Part shown: one piece after another, positions 7,398 through 15,117 of the stretch
Layout of the letters: the number at the start of each line of letters is the position of its first letter
How positions within the stretch are numbered: the first letter of the stretch is position 1
Assembly: GCA_900768535.1 (NCBI GenBank)
Contig: CAAGDE010000113.1
Span: forward strand, 1 to 21,060
Direction of reading: 5' to 3'
DNA length: 21,060 nt
Origin: Clostridia bacterium
Lineage (GTDB): Bacteria; Bacillota; Clostridia; Oscillospirales; CAG-272
Program-made: the position numbers and the translations under genes
Notes under the pieces: model-generated
Database searches by the model: none
What the model was told of the DNA's origin: nothing
What the model saw: the letters and a program-made list of their open reading frames with translations, nothing else

Positions 7398-7404
7398 CCT
7401 CCTT
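7398..7404 (-). promoter_or_regulatory. Strong ribosome binding site deciding TTG start of rsmG
   Basis: AAGGAGG on the minus strand is a full anti-16S match placed 7 nt before the TTG codon at 7390. No ATG in the rsmG frame lies at a suitable distance, so this site decides the start. It begins just after the mnmG stop codon, 2 nt past its last base. Confidence 0.8.
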
Positions 7405-7406
7405 AT

Positions 7407-9296
7407 TCAGTGTAATCCGAGATAGATCAGCAAAACCGAAATATCCGCCGGATTGACACCGCTGATGCGGGACGCCTGCCCGACGGTGAGCGGGCGGAGC
7501 TTGGATAACTTCTGCGCCGCCTCGATCCGCAACCCTTTGATCTGCGTGTAATCGATGGTGTCCGGCAGTTTTTTCTCTTCCAGCCTGCCCTGTCTGCGAA
7601 CCTCTGCCACCTGTCGGCTTGCATATCCTGCATACTTGATGTCCGATTCCACCGTCAGGCGCTCGGACGGTGTCAGATCCGGTCGGTTGGGATCGATTTC
7701 GCACAAAGCCCCGTAAGAAATGCCGGGTCTGCGCAGCAAATCCGCAAGAGATGCGCCGGATTTGAGCGGTGTCTCGCCTCGCGCCTCCAGGAACGGTTTT
7801 GCCGCAAGCGGAGACAGCACGGTGTGCTCCAGCCGGCTCTTTTCTGCTCCGATGCGCGCCTGTTTTTGAAGAAAACGCGCATATCGGACGTCATCAATCA
7901 GCCCCACGCGGTGTCCGATCGGTGTCAGGCGGCTGTCCGCGTTGTCCTGCCGCAGAAGAAGCCGGCATTCCGAGCGGGATGTCATCATCCGGTATGGCTC
8001 GTTCGTTCCTTTGATGACCAGGTCGTCAATCAGCGTGCCGATGTAGCTTTCTGCGCGGGGGAGAACGATCGGTTCCTGCCCCTTGACGCGCAGTGCGGCA
8101 TTGATTCCGGCGACCAATCCCTGTGCCGCCGCCTCTTCGTAGCCGGAGGTCCCGTTGAACTGCCCGGCGCCGAAGAGCCCGGATACCTGCCGGAATTCCA
8201 GTGTCGCACGCATTTGGGTGGGATCGGCGCAATCATATTCAATCGCGTAGGCGTAGCGCATGATCTCCGCGTGTGAAAATCCGGGGAGCGTGTGCAGCAT
8301 TCGGTGCTGGACATCGGTCGGGAGCGAGGTTGAAAAGCCCTGAATGTACATTTCCTCGGTGTCCGCACCCAGCGGTTCGACAAACAGCTGGTGCCGCTCC
8401 TTGTCTGCAAACCGCACCAGCTTGTCCTCGATGGAGGGGCAATAGCGGGGGCCGGTGCCGTGGATTTTGCCGGAATACATCGCGCTCCGCGTCAGGTTAT
8501 CCAGAATCACGCGATGCGTTTCGGCGTTGGTGTAGACAATATGGCAGGGGATTTGCCGGACACCGCTCAGATAGTCCTCCGGTGTCCGCGCGCTGAAGGG
8601 AATCGGCGCGTCCTCACCGGGCTGTTCCTCGATGAGGGAAAAATCGATACTCCGCCGGCTGACCCGCGCCGGGGTGCCGGTTTTGAAGCGGCGCAGAAGA
8701 ATTCCTTCCTTTATTAAAGAAGCCGACAGCCCTTTGGCAGGAAGCTGATTGTCCGGCCCCGCATCATAGCTGACATTTCCGACAAACACCGTGCCCTCCA
8801 GGTAGGTTCCGGTCGCAATCACCGCCGCCTGACAGCCCCAGATTTCCCCCAATCGCGTCTCGACGCCGGTGATCCGCTTTCCGCCGTCCGGTGTCGGCTC
8901 GGTGCGGATGGCGACAATCTCCGCCTGCACCAGCCGGAGCTTGGGCGTGGTTTCCAGTGTGTGTTTCATCAGGCGCTGGTATTGCTTTCGGTCTGCCTGA
9001 ATGCGTTTGGATTGCACTGCGGCGCCCTTTCCGGTGTTCAGGGTGCGGGATTGGAGCGTGACAAGATCGGCTGTTCGCCCCATTTCCCCGCCGAGCGCGT
9101 CAATTTCGTACACGAGATGCCCTTTTGCCGTGCCTCCGATGGAGGGATTGCAGGGCATATTGGCGACCGCATCCAGAGAGAGCGTGAAAAGGACGGTATC
9201 GACGCCCATTCTTGCCGCCGCGAGAGCCGCTTCGATTCCGGCGTGTCCGGCACCGATGACGGCGAGCTGTGTGTTCAGTTCTTCGTTATTAATCAT
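7407..9296 (-). CDS. mnmG: tRNA uridine-34 5-carboxymethylaminomethyl modification enzyme MnmG (GidA)
   Basis: The 629-residue flavoprotein is the normal full length. It has the Rossmann FAD motif GAGHAG (15-20), the conserved MPCNPSIGGTAKGHLVYEID block (47-66), a GTYLEGTV segment and, in the second half, GLFGAGQFNGTSGYEEAAAQG, followed by the helical C-terminal domain that contacts MnmE and tRNA. With MnmE, tetrahydrofolate and FAD it installs the cmnm5 group on U34 of certain tRNAs. mnmE, often the neighbour upstream, is absent; ahcY occupies that position, 10 nt away. The ribosome binding site is weak (AGGAC about 13 nt upstream, within the end of ahcY), so coupling to ahcY translation is likely. 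Confidence 0.97.
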   Translation of the reverse strand: MINNEELNTQLAVIGAGHAGIEAALAAARMGVDTVLFTLSLDAVANMPCNPSIGGTAKGHLVYEIDALGGEMGRTADLVTLQSRTLNTGKGAAVQSKRIQADRKQYQRLMKHTLETTPKLRLVQAEIVAIRTEPTPDGGKRITGVETRLGEIWGCQAAVIATGTYLEGTVFVGNVSYDAGPDNQLPAKGLSASLIKEGILLRRFKTGTPARVSRRSIDFSLIEEQPGEDAPIPFSARTPEDYLSGVRQIPCHIVYTNAETHRVILDNLTRSAMYSGKIHGTGPRYCPSIEDKLVRFADKERHQLFVEPLGADTEEMYIQGFSTSLPTDVQHRMLHTLPGFSHAEIMRYAYAIEYDCADPTQMRATLEFRQVSGLFGAGQFNGTSGYEEAAAQGLVAGINAALRVKGQEPIVLPRAESYIGTLIDDLVIKGTNEPYRMMTSRSECRLLLRQDNADSRLTPIGHRVGLIDDVRYARFLQKQARIGAEKSRLEHTVLSPLAAKPFLEARGETPLKSGASLADLLRRPGISYGALCEIDPNRPDLTPSERLTVESDIKYAGYASRQVAEVRRQGRLEEKKLPDTIDYTQIKGLRIEAAQKLSKLRPLTVGQASRISGVNPADISVLLIYLGLH

Positions 9297-9306
9297 AGAA
9301 TTAGAA

Positions 9307-10563
9307 TTAGTCCTGATATGAAAACGCGTTCATATATTCGGTTTGCTGTGGGGTCAGTGTGTCAATGGAGATCCGGTTTGCGTGCAGCTTGATTGCCGCG
9401 ACCTCCCGGTCAATCTCTGCCGGCACTGCGTAAACGCCCGCCTTCAGCGTCCCGCGCGTGAAAGCGAGATATTCCAGGCTCTTCGCCTGAATGCCGAAGG
9501 ACATATCCATGATTTCGGCGGGGTGACCGTTCCCGGCGGCGAGGTTGACCAGTCTGCCGTCCGCCAGCAGGTTCAGGATCCGCCCGTCGCGCATCCGGTA
9601 GCCGCGGATGTTTGGCTTGCGCTCCCGGATTTCGACCGCAAGCGCCTCCAGGTCGTGCTTGTTGATCTCCACGTCAAAATGCCCGCTGTTTGCAAGCAGT
9701 GCACCGTCCTTCATGACCTCGAAATCGGGGCGGGTGAGGACATCGCGGCAGCCGGTGAGCGTGACGAACAGGTCACCGTGCCGCGCCGCCTCGTGCATGG
9801 GGAGCACGGTGAAGCCGTCCATGGTTGCCTCCAGCGCCCGGATGGGGTCGATCTCGGTGACGATGACGGCCGCGCCCATGCCCTTTGCGCGCATGGCAAA
9901 GCCCTTGCCGCACCAGCCGTAGCCGGCAACGACAACGGTCCGCCCGGCAACGGAGAGGTTGGTGGTGTGCATAATGCCGTCCAGGGTGGACTGCCCGGTG
10001 CCGTAGCGGTTGTCGAAAAGATGCTTGCAGTCGGCGTCGTTGACGTCCATCACGGGGAAGTTGAGCAGCCCTGCGCGGTCGCGGGCACGGAGCCGGTGGA
10101 CGCCGGTGGTGGTTTCCTCGCAGCCGCCGATGAGCCGGTCGCACAGGTGCCTGCAGTCGCCGTGGAGCAGGTCGGTGAAGTCGCCGCCGTCATCGATGAT
10201 CAGGTCGGGATGGCAGGCGAGCGTTTCGCGCAGGTCGCGGGTGTACTGCGCCCCGTCGGCACCGTAGTGCGCGTTGACGGTGAACCCCTCGGCGGCGAGC
10301 GCGGCGGCAACGTCATCCTGCGTGGAGAGGGGATTGCAGCCGGTGATGTGAATCTCGGCGCCGCCCGCGTGGAGCACCTCGGCGAGGTAGGCGGTCTTGG
10401 CTTCGAGGTGGATGGACATGGCGATGCGCATCCCGCGGAAGGGCTGGGAGCCTTCAAATTCGGCGCGGATGGCGTTCAGAATGGGCATATAGGACCGCAC
10501 CCAGTCGATCTTGTTTCTGCCGCTCGGGGCGGTTTCGGGCGCGGAAATGTGCGTGTTGGACAT
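9307..10563 (-). CDS. ahcY: Adenosylhomocysteinase (S-adenosylhomocysteine hydrolase)
   Basis: The 418-residue protein has HLEAKTA (52-58), DDGGD (124-128), EETTTGVHRL (149-158) and NDADCKHLFDNRYGTGQST (175-193, with the conserved Lys and FDN of the substrate site), then the NAD-binding GYGWCGKG (214-221). It splits SAH to adenosine and homocysteine with bound NAD, relieving product inhibition of methyltransferases. It lacks the insertion and the C-terminal KPxHYRY tail of longer enzymes, as in the short Thermotoga-like type. The ATG at 10563 was chosen: AAGGAG is 5 nt upstream, and the preceding 38 in-frame codons are promoter and leader. A small 6-bp hairpin (10623-10628 with 10639-10644) lies in the leader; no known SAH or SAM riboswitch was recognised. 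It heads the operon with mnmG and rsmG. Confidence 0.95.
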   Translation of the reverse strand: MSNTHISAPETAPSGRNKIDWVRSYMPILNAIRAEFEGSQPFRGMRIAMSIHLEAKTAYLAEVLHAGGAEIHITGCNPLSTQDDVAAALAAEGFTVNAHYGADGAQYTRDLRETLACHPDLIIDDGGDFTDLLHGDCRHLCDRLIGGCEETTTGVHRLRARDRAGLLNFPVMDVNDADCKHLFDNRYGTGQSTLDGIMHTTNLSVAGRTVVVAGYGWCGKGFAMRAKGMGAAVIVTEIDPIRALEATMDGFTVLPMHEAARHGDLFVTLTGCRDVLTRPDFEVMKDGALLANSGHFDVEINKHDLEALAVEIRERKPNIRGYRMRDGRILNLLADGRLVNLAAGNGHPAEIMDMSFGIQAKSLEYLAFTRGTLKAGVYAVPAEIDREVAAIKLHANRISIDTLTPQQTEYMNAFSYQD

Positions 10564-10665
10564 GGCATCTCCTTTATGGGAAAATATGGTAGATTGCGTA
10601 CGTATATCGATAAAACGGGCATTTTGCGGCTTTTCCGGCGCAAACCGCGCGCAGGATCCGCTACT

Positions 10666-10694
10666 ATTATACACCATTTTGCCGCGTTTGTCGA
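10666..10694 (-). promoter_or_regulatory. Predicted sigma-A promoter of ahcY-mnmG-rsmG
   Basis: On the minus strand TATAAT (10666-10671) is a perfect -10 box, separated by 17 nt from TCGACA (10689-10694), five of six matches to the -35 consensus. The predicted start near 10659 gives a leader of about 96 nt before ahcY. Confidence 0.75.
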
Positions 10695-11001
10695 GGGGGT
10701 AGACGGATTTTTGTGAACCGGGCGCGAAAAAATGATCATAGGTTTTTTTGGGGGGTGCGGGACGTGGGGTGGCACGTTGCTTTATGTGGTGCCTCTGGGC
10801 AATGGAGATCCCGCCTGCTGGCGCCCCGCCGGGGGGGGCGGGGTTCGACTGCGCGGCAATGGTTGGTGGGTGCGCTTGATTTTTGGTGGGTGGTGCCGCT
10901 TCGCTCAGGATGACACGGTAGGGCGCCGGGGCGAGGTACGTAATTTGTTTGGTGCAAATGTTAGCACCGTTCGCCCGCCCTCATCCGGCGCTGACGCGCC
11001 A

Positions 11002-11030
11002 CCTTCCCCCTCGAAGGGGAAGGCTTTTTT
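11002..11030 (+). terminator. Module C hairpin with T-run, plus-strand terminator
   Basis: CCTTCCCC (11002-11009) and GGGGAAGG (11016-11023) form an 8-bp GC-rich stem, followed by C and six T residues on the plus strand, a textbook intrinsic terminator. No gene on the plus strand precedes it, so it may stop antisense transcription or be a passenger within E1. The same module in reverse is at 14227-14284. Confidence 0.6.
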
Positions 11031-11463
11031 CGGCGGTGCGGGGCGTTATGTAGTGCCTCTTAACAAAGGAGATCCCGCCTGCTGGCGCCCCGCTTGGGGC
11101 GGGGTTCGACTGCGCGGCAATGATTGGCGGGTGCGCTTGATTTTTTGCGGGTGGTGCCGCTTCGCTCAGGATGACACGGTAGGTGAGGCGGAACGTAGTA
11201 CGTAATTTGCTCGGTTGGAAATATAGTTCAGTGAAACTATCTGATACGGCATTTTGTTTTCCCTCCCACGCCCCTGTAACCTACGTGTCATCCTGAGCGA
11301 AGCGGCACACCGGGTGTAGAGGTGAGCGCGATAACCAACCATTGCCGCACAGCGAACCCCGCCTCCCTGGCGGGGCGCCAGCAGGCGGGATCTCCGTTGC
11401 TTTAACGCAATCACGTAACGCAACCGCCCCACCCGGCACCCGAACCGAGCGGAGCGAAGGGGA

Positions 11464-11494
11464 AGATTTTGGGGCGGCGCCCCAAGGTCTTCCC
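11464..11494 (+). repeat. Module A, shortened copy after mutL
   Basis: Only the second hairpin of module A is present: TTGGGGC (11469-11475), loop GGC, GCCCCAA (11479-11485), then the conserved GGTCTT end 6 nt before the mutL stop codon. Compared with other copies, one A-T pair of the stem is replaced by G-C on both sides, a compensatory change. With the copy at 13608-13684 it brackets mutL as an inverted pair. Confidence 0.75.
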
Positions 11495-11497
11495 CCC

Positions 11498-13585
11498 TCA
11501 AAACCCCGACCGGTCGAACTGGCGGTCGAGGGTGGACTTGGTCAGCTCCATGGCAACGGGTCTGCCGTGGGGGCAGAAGGTGATGTCGGGGAGCTCCATC
11601 AGCTTGGCGACGATCCATGCGATGTGCTCCTCGGCGTAGGTGCGTCCCGCCTTGATAGCCGCCTTGCACGCCGCCTGATAGAGGGCTTTTTCGAAGATGA
11701 TGTCGCGCGTCAGCTTCACGCTGCCCGTGTTGTCGAGGAGCCGCCCCGCCATGACGCTGAGCATATCCGCCACCGCGCCGGTCTCCACGCCCTCCGGGAT
11801 GCCGTCCGCCGAGACGGTGTTCCGCGCGTAACGCAGGGAGTAGCCGATCTTTTTCAGCTCGCTGTCGTACTGCCGCAACGCCTCCACCTCGCCGGTGGTC
11901 ATCATCACGTCAACGGGGATCATCAGCATCTGCGACACCGGCGACGCGCGGTGCAGCCCCGCCTTCAGCTGCTCGAAGAGGATCCGCTCGTGCGCCGCGT
12001 GCTGGTCGATCAGCAACAGCGTCTCGCCTGTTTCTACCAATACGTACGCGCGGAACGCACTGCCGATGATGCGGTAGTCCCGCCGGACGGGGGCGTCAAT
12101 CGGTGCGGCTTCCGGTGTGCTTTCCGGTGTGCTGTCCGGTGCGGTTTTTGCCGTGTTTTCCGGTGCGGCTTCCGGCTCCGGGGTCGGCTGCGGCTCCGGG
12201 GAGACCGGCTTTGGCACCGCGACAGGCACCGGTTCAGCCGCCGACGGTGCAGGTGCCGATATCGTCGCGGGGACCGTTTTTGCGGCAGGGGCGGCAGGGG
12301 CGGCAGGGGAGACAGCAGCTTTTGCCGCAGGTCCGGACGGAATGCCGCAGATCATGCTCCGGTATTCCTCCGCCGTCACGCGCGCGGGGGGTGGATTCTG
12401 CGGGCGCTCCCCGGCGGGACGGAGGTCGGGCTGGGGCTGGGTCCTGCCGCCCAGGTCGTAGGACATCTGCCGCCGCTGCAGCGATTCCGTCCGCTCGTTC
12501 TCCACGGGGAAGGTCGCCGCCGACACCTTCCCGCCGGGGAAGGCGAAGGGATTCGGGCTGTTCCGGCTGCCCGCCAGCTGCAGGGACGGGCGCGTGACGT
12601 TCTGCTCCAGCGCCGTGCGCACGGTGTAGTAGACCGCGTCAAAAATCGCCTTTTCGTTGGAGAATTTGACCTCCAGCTTGGCGGGGTGGACGTTGACATC
12701 AACCCGCGCGGGGCTGACCGTGACGAACAGCACGCAGCAGGGGAATTTTTCGGGCGGCATATAGGAGGTGTACGCCTGCTCCAGCGCCGCCATGGCGGTT
12801 TTGCTCTTGACGTAGCGTCCGTTGACGAAGAAGTTTTCGCCGCCGCGGTTCGCCTTGTAGTTGTCGGTTCTGCCGATGAAGCCGCTGACCTCGATGCCCT
12901 CGCTGTCGCCGCTGACCTCAATCAGCCGGTTGGCGTAGTCCCGCCCGAAGAGCGCGTAGATCGCACTGCGCAGACTGCCGTCCCCGGCGGTCTCCAGCTT
13001 CAGGTTGCCGTCCGTAATCAGCCGCACCGCAATGCCGGGGTTGGAGAGCGCGATTTTTTCGACATACGCCGTCACCGCCATGGTTTCGGTGATGTCCTTT
13101 TTCAGAAATTTCCGCCGCGCGGGGACGTTTGCAAACAGATTTTCGACCAGCACTGAGGTGCCGACCGAACAGCCCTGCTCGGTGACGGTGACGTGCTCTC
13201 CGCCGTGCGCCTCCAGCATGGCACCGTAGGGGGCGTCCTTCGTGCGCGAGAGGATGCGCAGATCGGACACCGACGCGATTGCCGCCAGCGCCTCGCCGCG
13301 GAAGCCGAGCGTTGCAATGCCGTCCAGATCGGCGGCGCACCGGATCTTGCTGGTTGCGTGCCGGCGGATTGCCACCGGGAGATCCTCCGGGGTCATGCCG
13401 CACCCGTTGTCGGTTACGCGCATCAGCGTGACGCCGCCGTTGCGGATTTCCACCGTAATCGCGGTGGCGCCCGCATCGATGGCGTTCTCCATCAGCTCTT
13501 TGATGACCGACGCCGGTCGGTCGACTACTTCCCCCGCCGCAATCAGGTTCGCTACGGCGAAGGACAGCACATTGATTGTTCCCAT
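11498..13585 (-). CDS. mutL: DNA mismatch repair protein MutL (endonuclease type)
   Basis: The 695-residue protein has the GHKL ATPase motifs ELMENAIDAGA (30-40), DNGCGM (59-64), ATSK (77-80) and GFRGEAL (94-100). A Pro/Ala/Glu-rich linker of roughly 130 residues follows (about 365-500), much of it PxP and AP repeats, and then the C-terminal nuclease domain. DQHAAHERILFE (527-538) matches the DQHA-x2-E-x4-E endonuclease motif; ACKAAIKAG (639-647) and CPHGRP (671-676) supply the remaining metal-site elements. It should nick the nascent strand, as in organisms without MutH. mutS, often adjacent in Firmicutes, is not in the window. The ATG at 13585 was chosen because AAGGAG is 5 nt upstream; a longer frame adds 15 residues read from repeat module A and is not accepted. 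It is a single-gene unit bracketed by module A. Confidence 0.96.
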   Translation of the reverse strand: MGTINVLSFAVANLIAAGEVVDRPASVIKELMENAIDAGATAITVEIRNGGVTLMRVTDNGCGMTPEDLPVAIRRHATSKIRCAADLDGIATLGFRGEALAAIASVSDLRILSRTKDAPYGAMLEAHGGEHVTVTEQGCSVGTSVLVENLFANVPARRKFLKKDITETMAVTAYVEKIALSNPGIAVRLITDGNLKLETAGDGSLRSAIYALFGRDYANRLIEVSGDSEGIEVSGFIGRTDNYKANRGGENFFVNGRYVKSKTAMAALEQAYTSYMPPEKFPCCVLFVTVSPARVDVNVHPAKLEVKFSNEKAIFDAVYYTVRTALEQNVTRPSLQLAGSRNSPNPFAFPGGKVSAATFPVENERTESLQRRQMSYDLGGRTQPQPDLRPAGERPQNPPPARVTAEEYRSMICGIPSGPAAKAAVSPAAPAAPAAKTVPATISAPAPSAAEPVPVAVPKPVSPEPQPTPEPEAAPENTAKTAPDSTPESTPEAAPIDAPVRRDYRIIGSAFRAYVLVETGETLLLIDQHAAHERILFEQLKAGLHRASPVSQMLMIPVDVMMTTGEVEALRQYDSELKKIGYSLRYARNTVSADGIPEGVETGAVADMLSVMAGRLLDNTGSVKLTRDIIFEKALYQAACKAAIKAGRTYAEEHIAWIVAKLMELPDITFCPHGRPVAMELTKSTLDRQFDRSGF

Positions 13586-13607
13586 ATACGCTCCTTGTGG
13601 GGGGGAA

Positions 13608-13684
13608 AAGACCTTGGGACGCTGTCCCAAACCCTGCTTAAGGAACTTCTTAGAAGAAGTTCCTTAAGAATCTTCAAGAATTTT
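13608..13684 (-). repeat. Module A double-hairpin repeat, copy 2, upstream of mutL
   Basis: Stem 2 is TTGGGAC/GTCCCAA (13614-13620 with 13624-13630). Stem 1 is AAGGAACTTCTT (13640-13651) with AAGAAGTTCCTT (13654-13665). Relative to the other copies, stem 1 has one A-T pair changed to G-C on both arms. The AAGACC end faces mutL, with stem 2 ending 29 nt before the start codon, so both hairpins may lie in the mutL leader RNA if transcription starts upstream. Confidence 0.85.
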
Positions 13685-13908
13685 TACTGCAGTTGGGGGT
13701 GGTGCGGGGCGTTGCGTGGTGCTTCGGAGCAATGGAGATCCCGCCTGCTGGCGCCCCGCCAGGGGGGCGGGGTTCGACTGCGCGGCAATGTTTGGTGGTC
13801 GCGCTCGTCCCTAAACCCGGTGTGCCGCTTCGCTCAGGATGACACGGTGGGAGACAGGGGGCGTGGTACCAAATATGTTCGGTGCAAAATATAGCACAGT
13901 CAGCCGGA

Positions 13909-14057
13909 ATGATACGGCGGTTTGTTTTTCTGGCAGACTTGGCATTTTATTTTCCTGACTGATACGGCGCTTTACTTTTCTAACTGATACGGCATTCTAT
14001 CTTTCTAACCGATTCAACATTTTTCATTTCTAACTGATACGGCATTTTGTTTTTCGT
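13909..14057. repeat. 25-bp tandem repeat, six units, centre of E2
   Basis: Four consecutive units keep an exact 25-bp period: 13958-13982, 13983-14007, 14008-14032 and 14033-14057. Typical units begin ACTGATACGGCATTTT and end TTTCTA. Two more diverged units precede them (13909-13957). Units are directly abutted, without spacers, so this is a minisatellite and not a CRISPR array. Confidence 0.85.
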
Positions 14058-14226
14058 CTCACGCCCCTGTAACCCCCGTGTCATCCTGAGCGAAGCGGCA
14101 CCACTCACCAAAAATCACGCGCGACCACCAACCATTGCCGCGCAGTCGAACCCCGCCCCAAGCGGGGCGCCAGCAGGCGGGATCTCCGTTGCTAAGAAGC
14201 ACCACATAACGCCCCGCACCACCCCC

Positions 14227-14253
14227 AAAAGCCTTCCCCTTCGAGGGGGAAGG
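14227..14253 (-). terminator. Module C hairpin, likely terminator of plsY-kinase operon
   Basis: On the minus strand an 8-bp stem CCTTCCCC/GGGGAAGG (14246-14253 with 14232-14239) is followed by CTTTT, 73 nt after the stop codon of the kinase gene and correctly oriented to end that transcript. It belongs to module C of E2, whose other copy (11002-11030) has a better T-run. Confidence 0.55.
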
Positions 14254-14325
14254 TGGCGCGCCAGCGCCGGATGAGGGCGAAACAGGCGAGCGCACCACGT
14301 AACGCTCCGCACCGTCCTCCAATCC

Positions 14326-15117
14326 TTACCCCTTCCCGGCAAGCATCACCAGCGTGCGGGTGTGCGGGGCGGGGGGAAGCGGGTCGCCGTCGAGGAAGCA
14401 GGGGGGGAGCGCCGGCAGGGGTGTCTCGCAGTGCAGGGTGATCTCCTGTCCGCGCAGGACCGCGATGCTGGCGGGGTACCGTGCGGCGTTGCCGGTGCGG
14501 AGGGCACGGAGGATGCCGGCGGTGCCGAAGCGCGGCGTGTCGTGCAGGACGGTGACGGTCAGTCCGCCCTCAGGCTGCAGGCGATCCTGCCCAGGGGTGA
14601 GCAGTCCGCCCCGGCAGTACTTCCCGCAGGTCACGGCGGCGAACCGCGCGGCGGGGAAGGGGTATGTCGCGCCGTCCACGGTCACGGTCACGGAGAACAG
14701 GCTGCTCCCCGCCTCGCCGACCGTCACACTGCCGATAAAATGCCCGCAGTGCGCCTCGGTCCGGACGGTGGGCAGTCCCGCGAGGTACCGGCTGACCGGA
14801 ACCGGCGGGTCGCCCGGCTGACGTCCCAGGTCGCGCCAGAAATCGTTGTCCCGTCCCGTGGCGTAGTAATAGACCGTATGCCGCAGCGGGAGCGCGGAGA
14901 CGGCATCGGCAAACCGGCGGAGCGTTCCGTCCCCGCCCGCGACCAGGATGGTATCCTTGGGGTCGGTTTTGGCGAGAAAGGACGGCACGCTGTCGATTTT
15001 TGTGATATCATAAAAGCGCAGCTCGTTGTCCGGCAACAGCTCCATGAGGTGCATTGCCGCCGCTTTTCCGGCTCCGTCCCCGGAGAGCGGATTGAACAGC
15101 ACGCGGTACTGCTTCAT
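14326..15117 (-). CDS. Diacylglycerol/lipid kinase-like protein (DAGK catalytic domain)
   Basis: The 263-residue protein has the N-terminal NPLSGDGAGK (9-18), the nucleotide-binding GGDGT (61-65) and TGRDNDFWRDLG (87-98), the family's TGNDFAR block with two extra residues. A C-terminal beta-rich half follows, with VTCGKYCRGGLLTP..QPEGGLTVTVL, resembling the GGG..P.A..DG.L segment. Members (DgkB, YegS, sphingosine kinase-like) phosphorylate diacylglycerol or related lipids with ATP at the membrane. It is somewhat shorter than DgkB (about 300). The start overlaps the plsY stop by 4 nt (ATGA), so translation is coupled. With plsY it suggests a phosphatidic-acid unit: one gene makes lysophosphatidic acid, the other may recycle diacylglycerol. 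The substrate is not certain. Confidence 0.85.
   Translation of the reverse strand: MKQYRVLFNPLSGDGAGKAAAMHLMELLPDNELRFYDITKIDSVPSFLAKTDPKDTILVAGGDGTLRRFADAVSALPLRHTVYYYATGRDNDFWRDLGRQPGDPPVPVSRYLAGLPTVRTEAHCGHFIGSVTVGEAGSSLFSVTVTVDGATYPFPAARFAAVTCGKYCRGGLLTPGQDRLQPEGGLTVTVLHDTPRFGTAGILRALRTGNAARYPASIAVLRGQEITLHCETPLPALPPCFLDGDPLPPAPHTRTLVMLAGKG

Larger units (their letters stand above)
10751..11494. repeat. Composite intergenic repeat element E1 between ahcY and mutL
   Basis: This gap holds no convincing gene. In order it has arm B1 (10751-10968, forward), module C (10969-11030), arm B2 (11034-11183, forward), an asymmetric centre (11184-11284), arm B3 (11285-11448, reverse) and a shortened module A (11464-11494). 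Arms share GATCCCGCCTGCTGGCG, a GC-rich hairpin (CCCCGCC/GGCGGGG), GGTTCG, CGGCAATG and GCCGCTTCGCTCAGGATGAC. The centre carries one 25-bp unit beginning near CTGATACGGCATTTT. Short open frames through it are shadows of the repeat, with the VILSEA-type peptides familiar as false predictions. E1 has an extra B arm compared with E2-E4. Confidence 0.85.
13608..14325. repeat. Composite intergenic repeat element E2 between mutL and the kinase gene
   Basis: No credible gene lies here. The order is module A (13608-13684), arm B4 (13694-13847, forward), a centre with six 25-bp units (13848-14077), arm B5 (14078-14222, reverse) and module C (14223-14284, reverse), then 41 nt to the stop codon of the kinase gene. 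The two arms are long imperfect inverted repeats, so a single strand could form a very long cruciform or hairpin. E2 has the same plan as E3. Confidence 0.85.

Noticed and set aside
10564..10660. SAH or SAM riboswitch before ahcY
   Set aside because: Only a short hairpin was found; I could not match the conserved cores of known SAH or SAM aptamers by eye. A covariance-model search would decide.
10751..11494. Insertion sequence
   Set aside because: There is no transposase or remnant, and no target duplication could be identified at the ends; a non-autonomous element remains possible but unproven.
13586..13630. Fifteen-residue N-terminal extension of MutL beginning MGQRPKVF
   Set aside because: It is translated repeat module A, starts with TTG, has no ribosome binding site and passes over the good one before the ATG at 13585. 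The same applies to extensions of plsY (15768-15806) and the dehydratase-like gene (20561-20653).
13909..14057. Possible CRISPR array
   Set aside because: The 25-bp repeats are directly abutted with no spacers, and no cas genes are present.
14047..14274. Small open frames in the repeat elements giving VILSEA and APAGGIS peptides
   Set aside because: The same peptides recur wherever the B arm occurs, in several frames and both strands; they are translations of a non-coding repeat.
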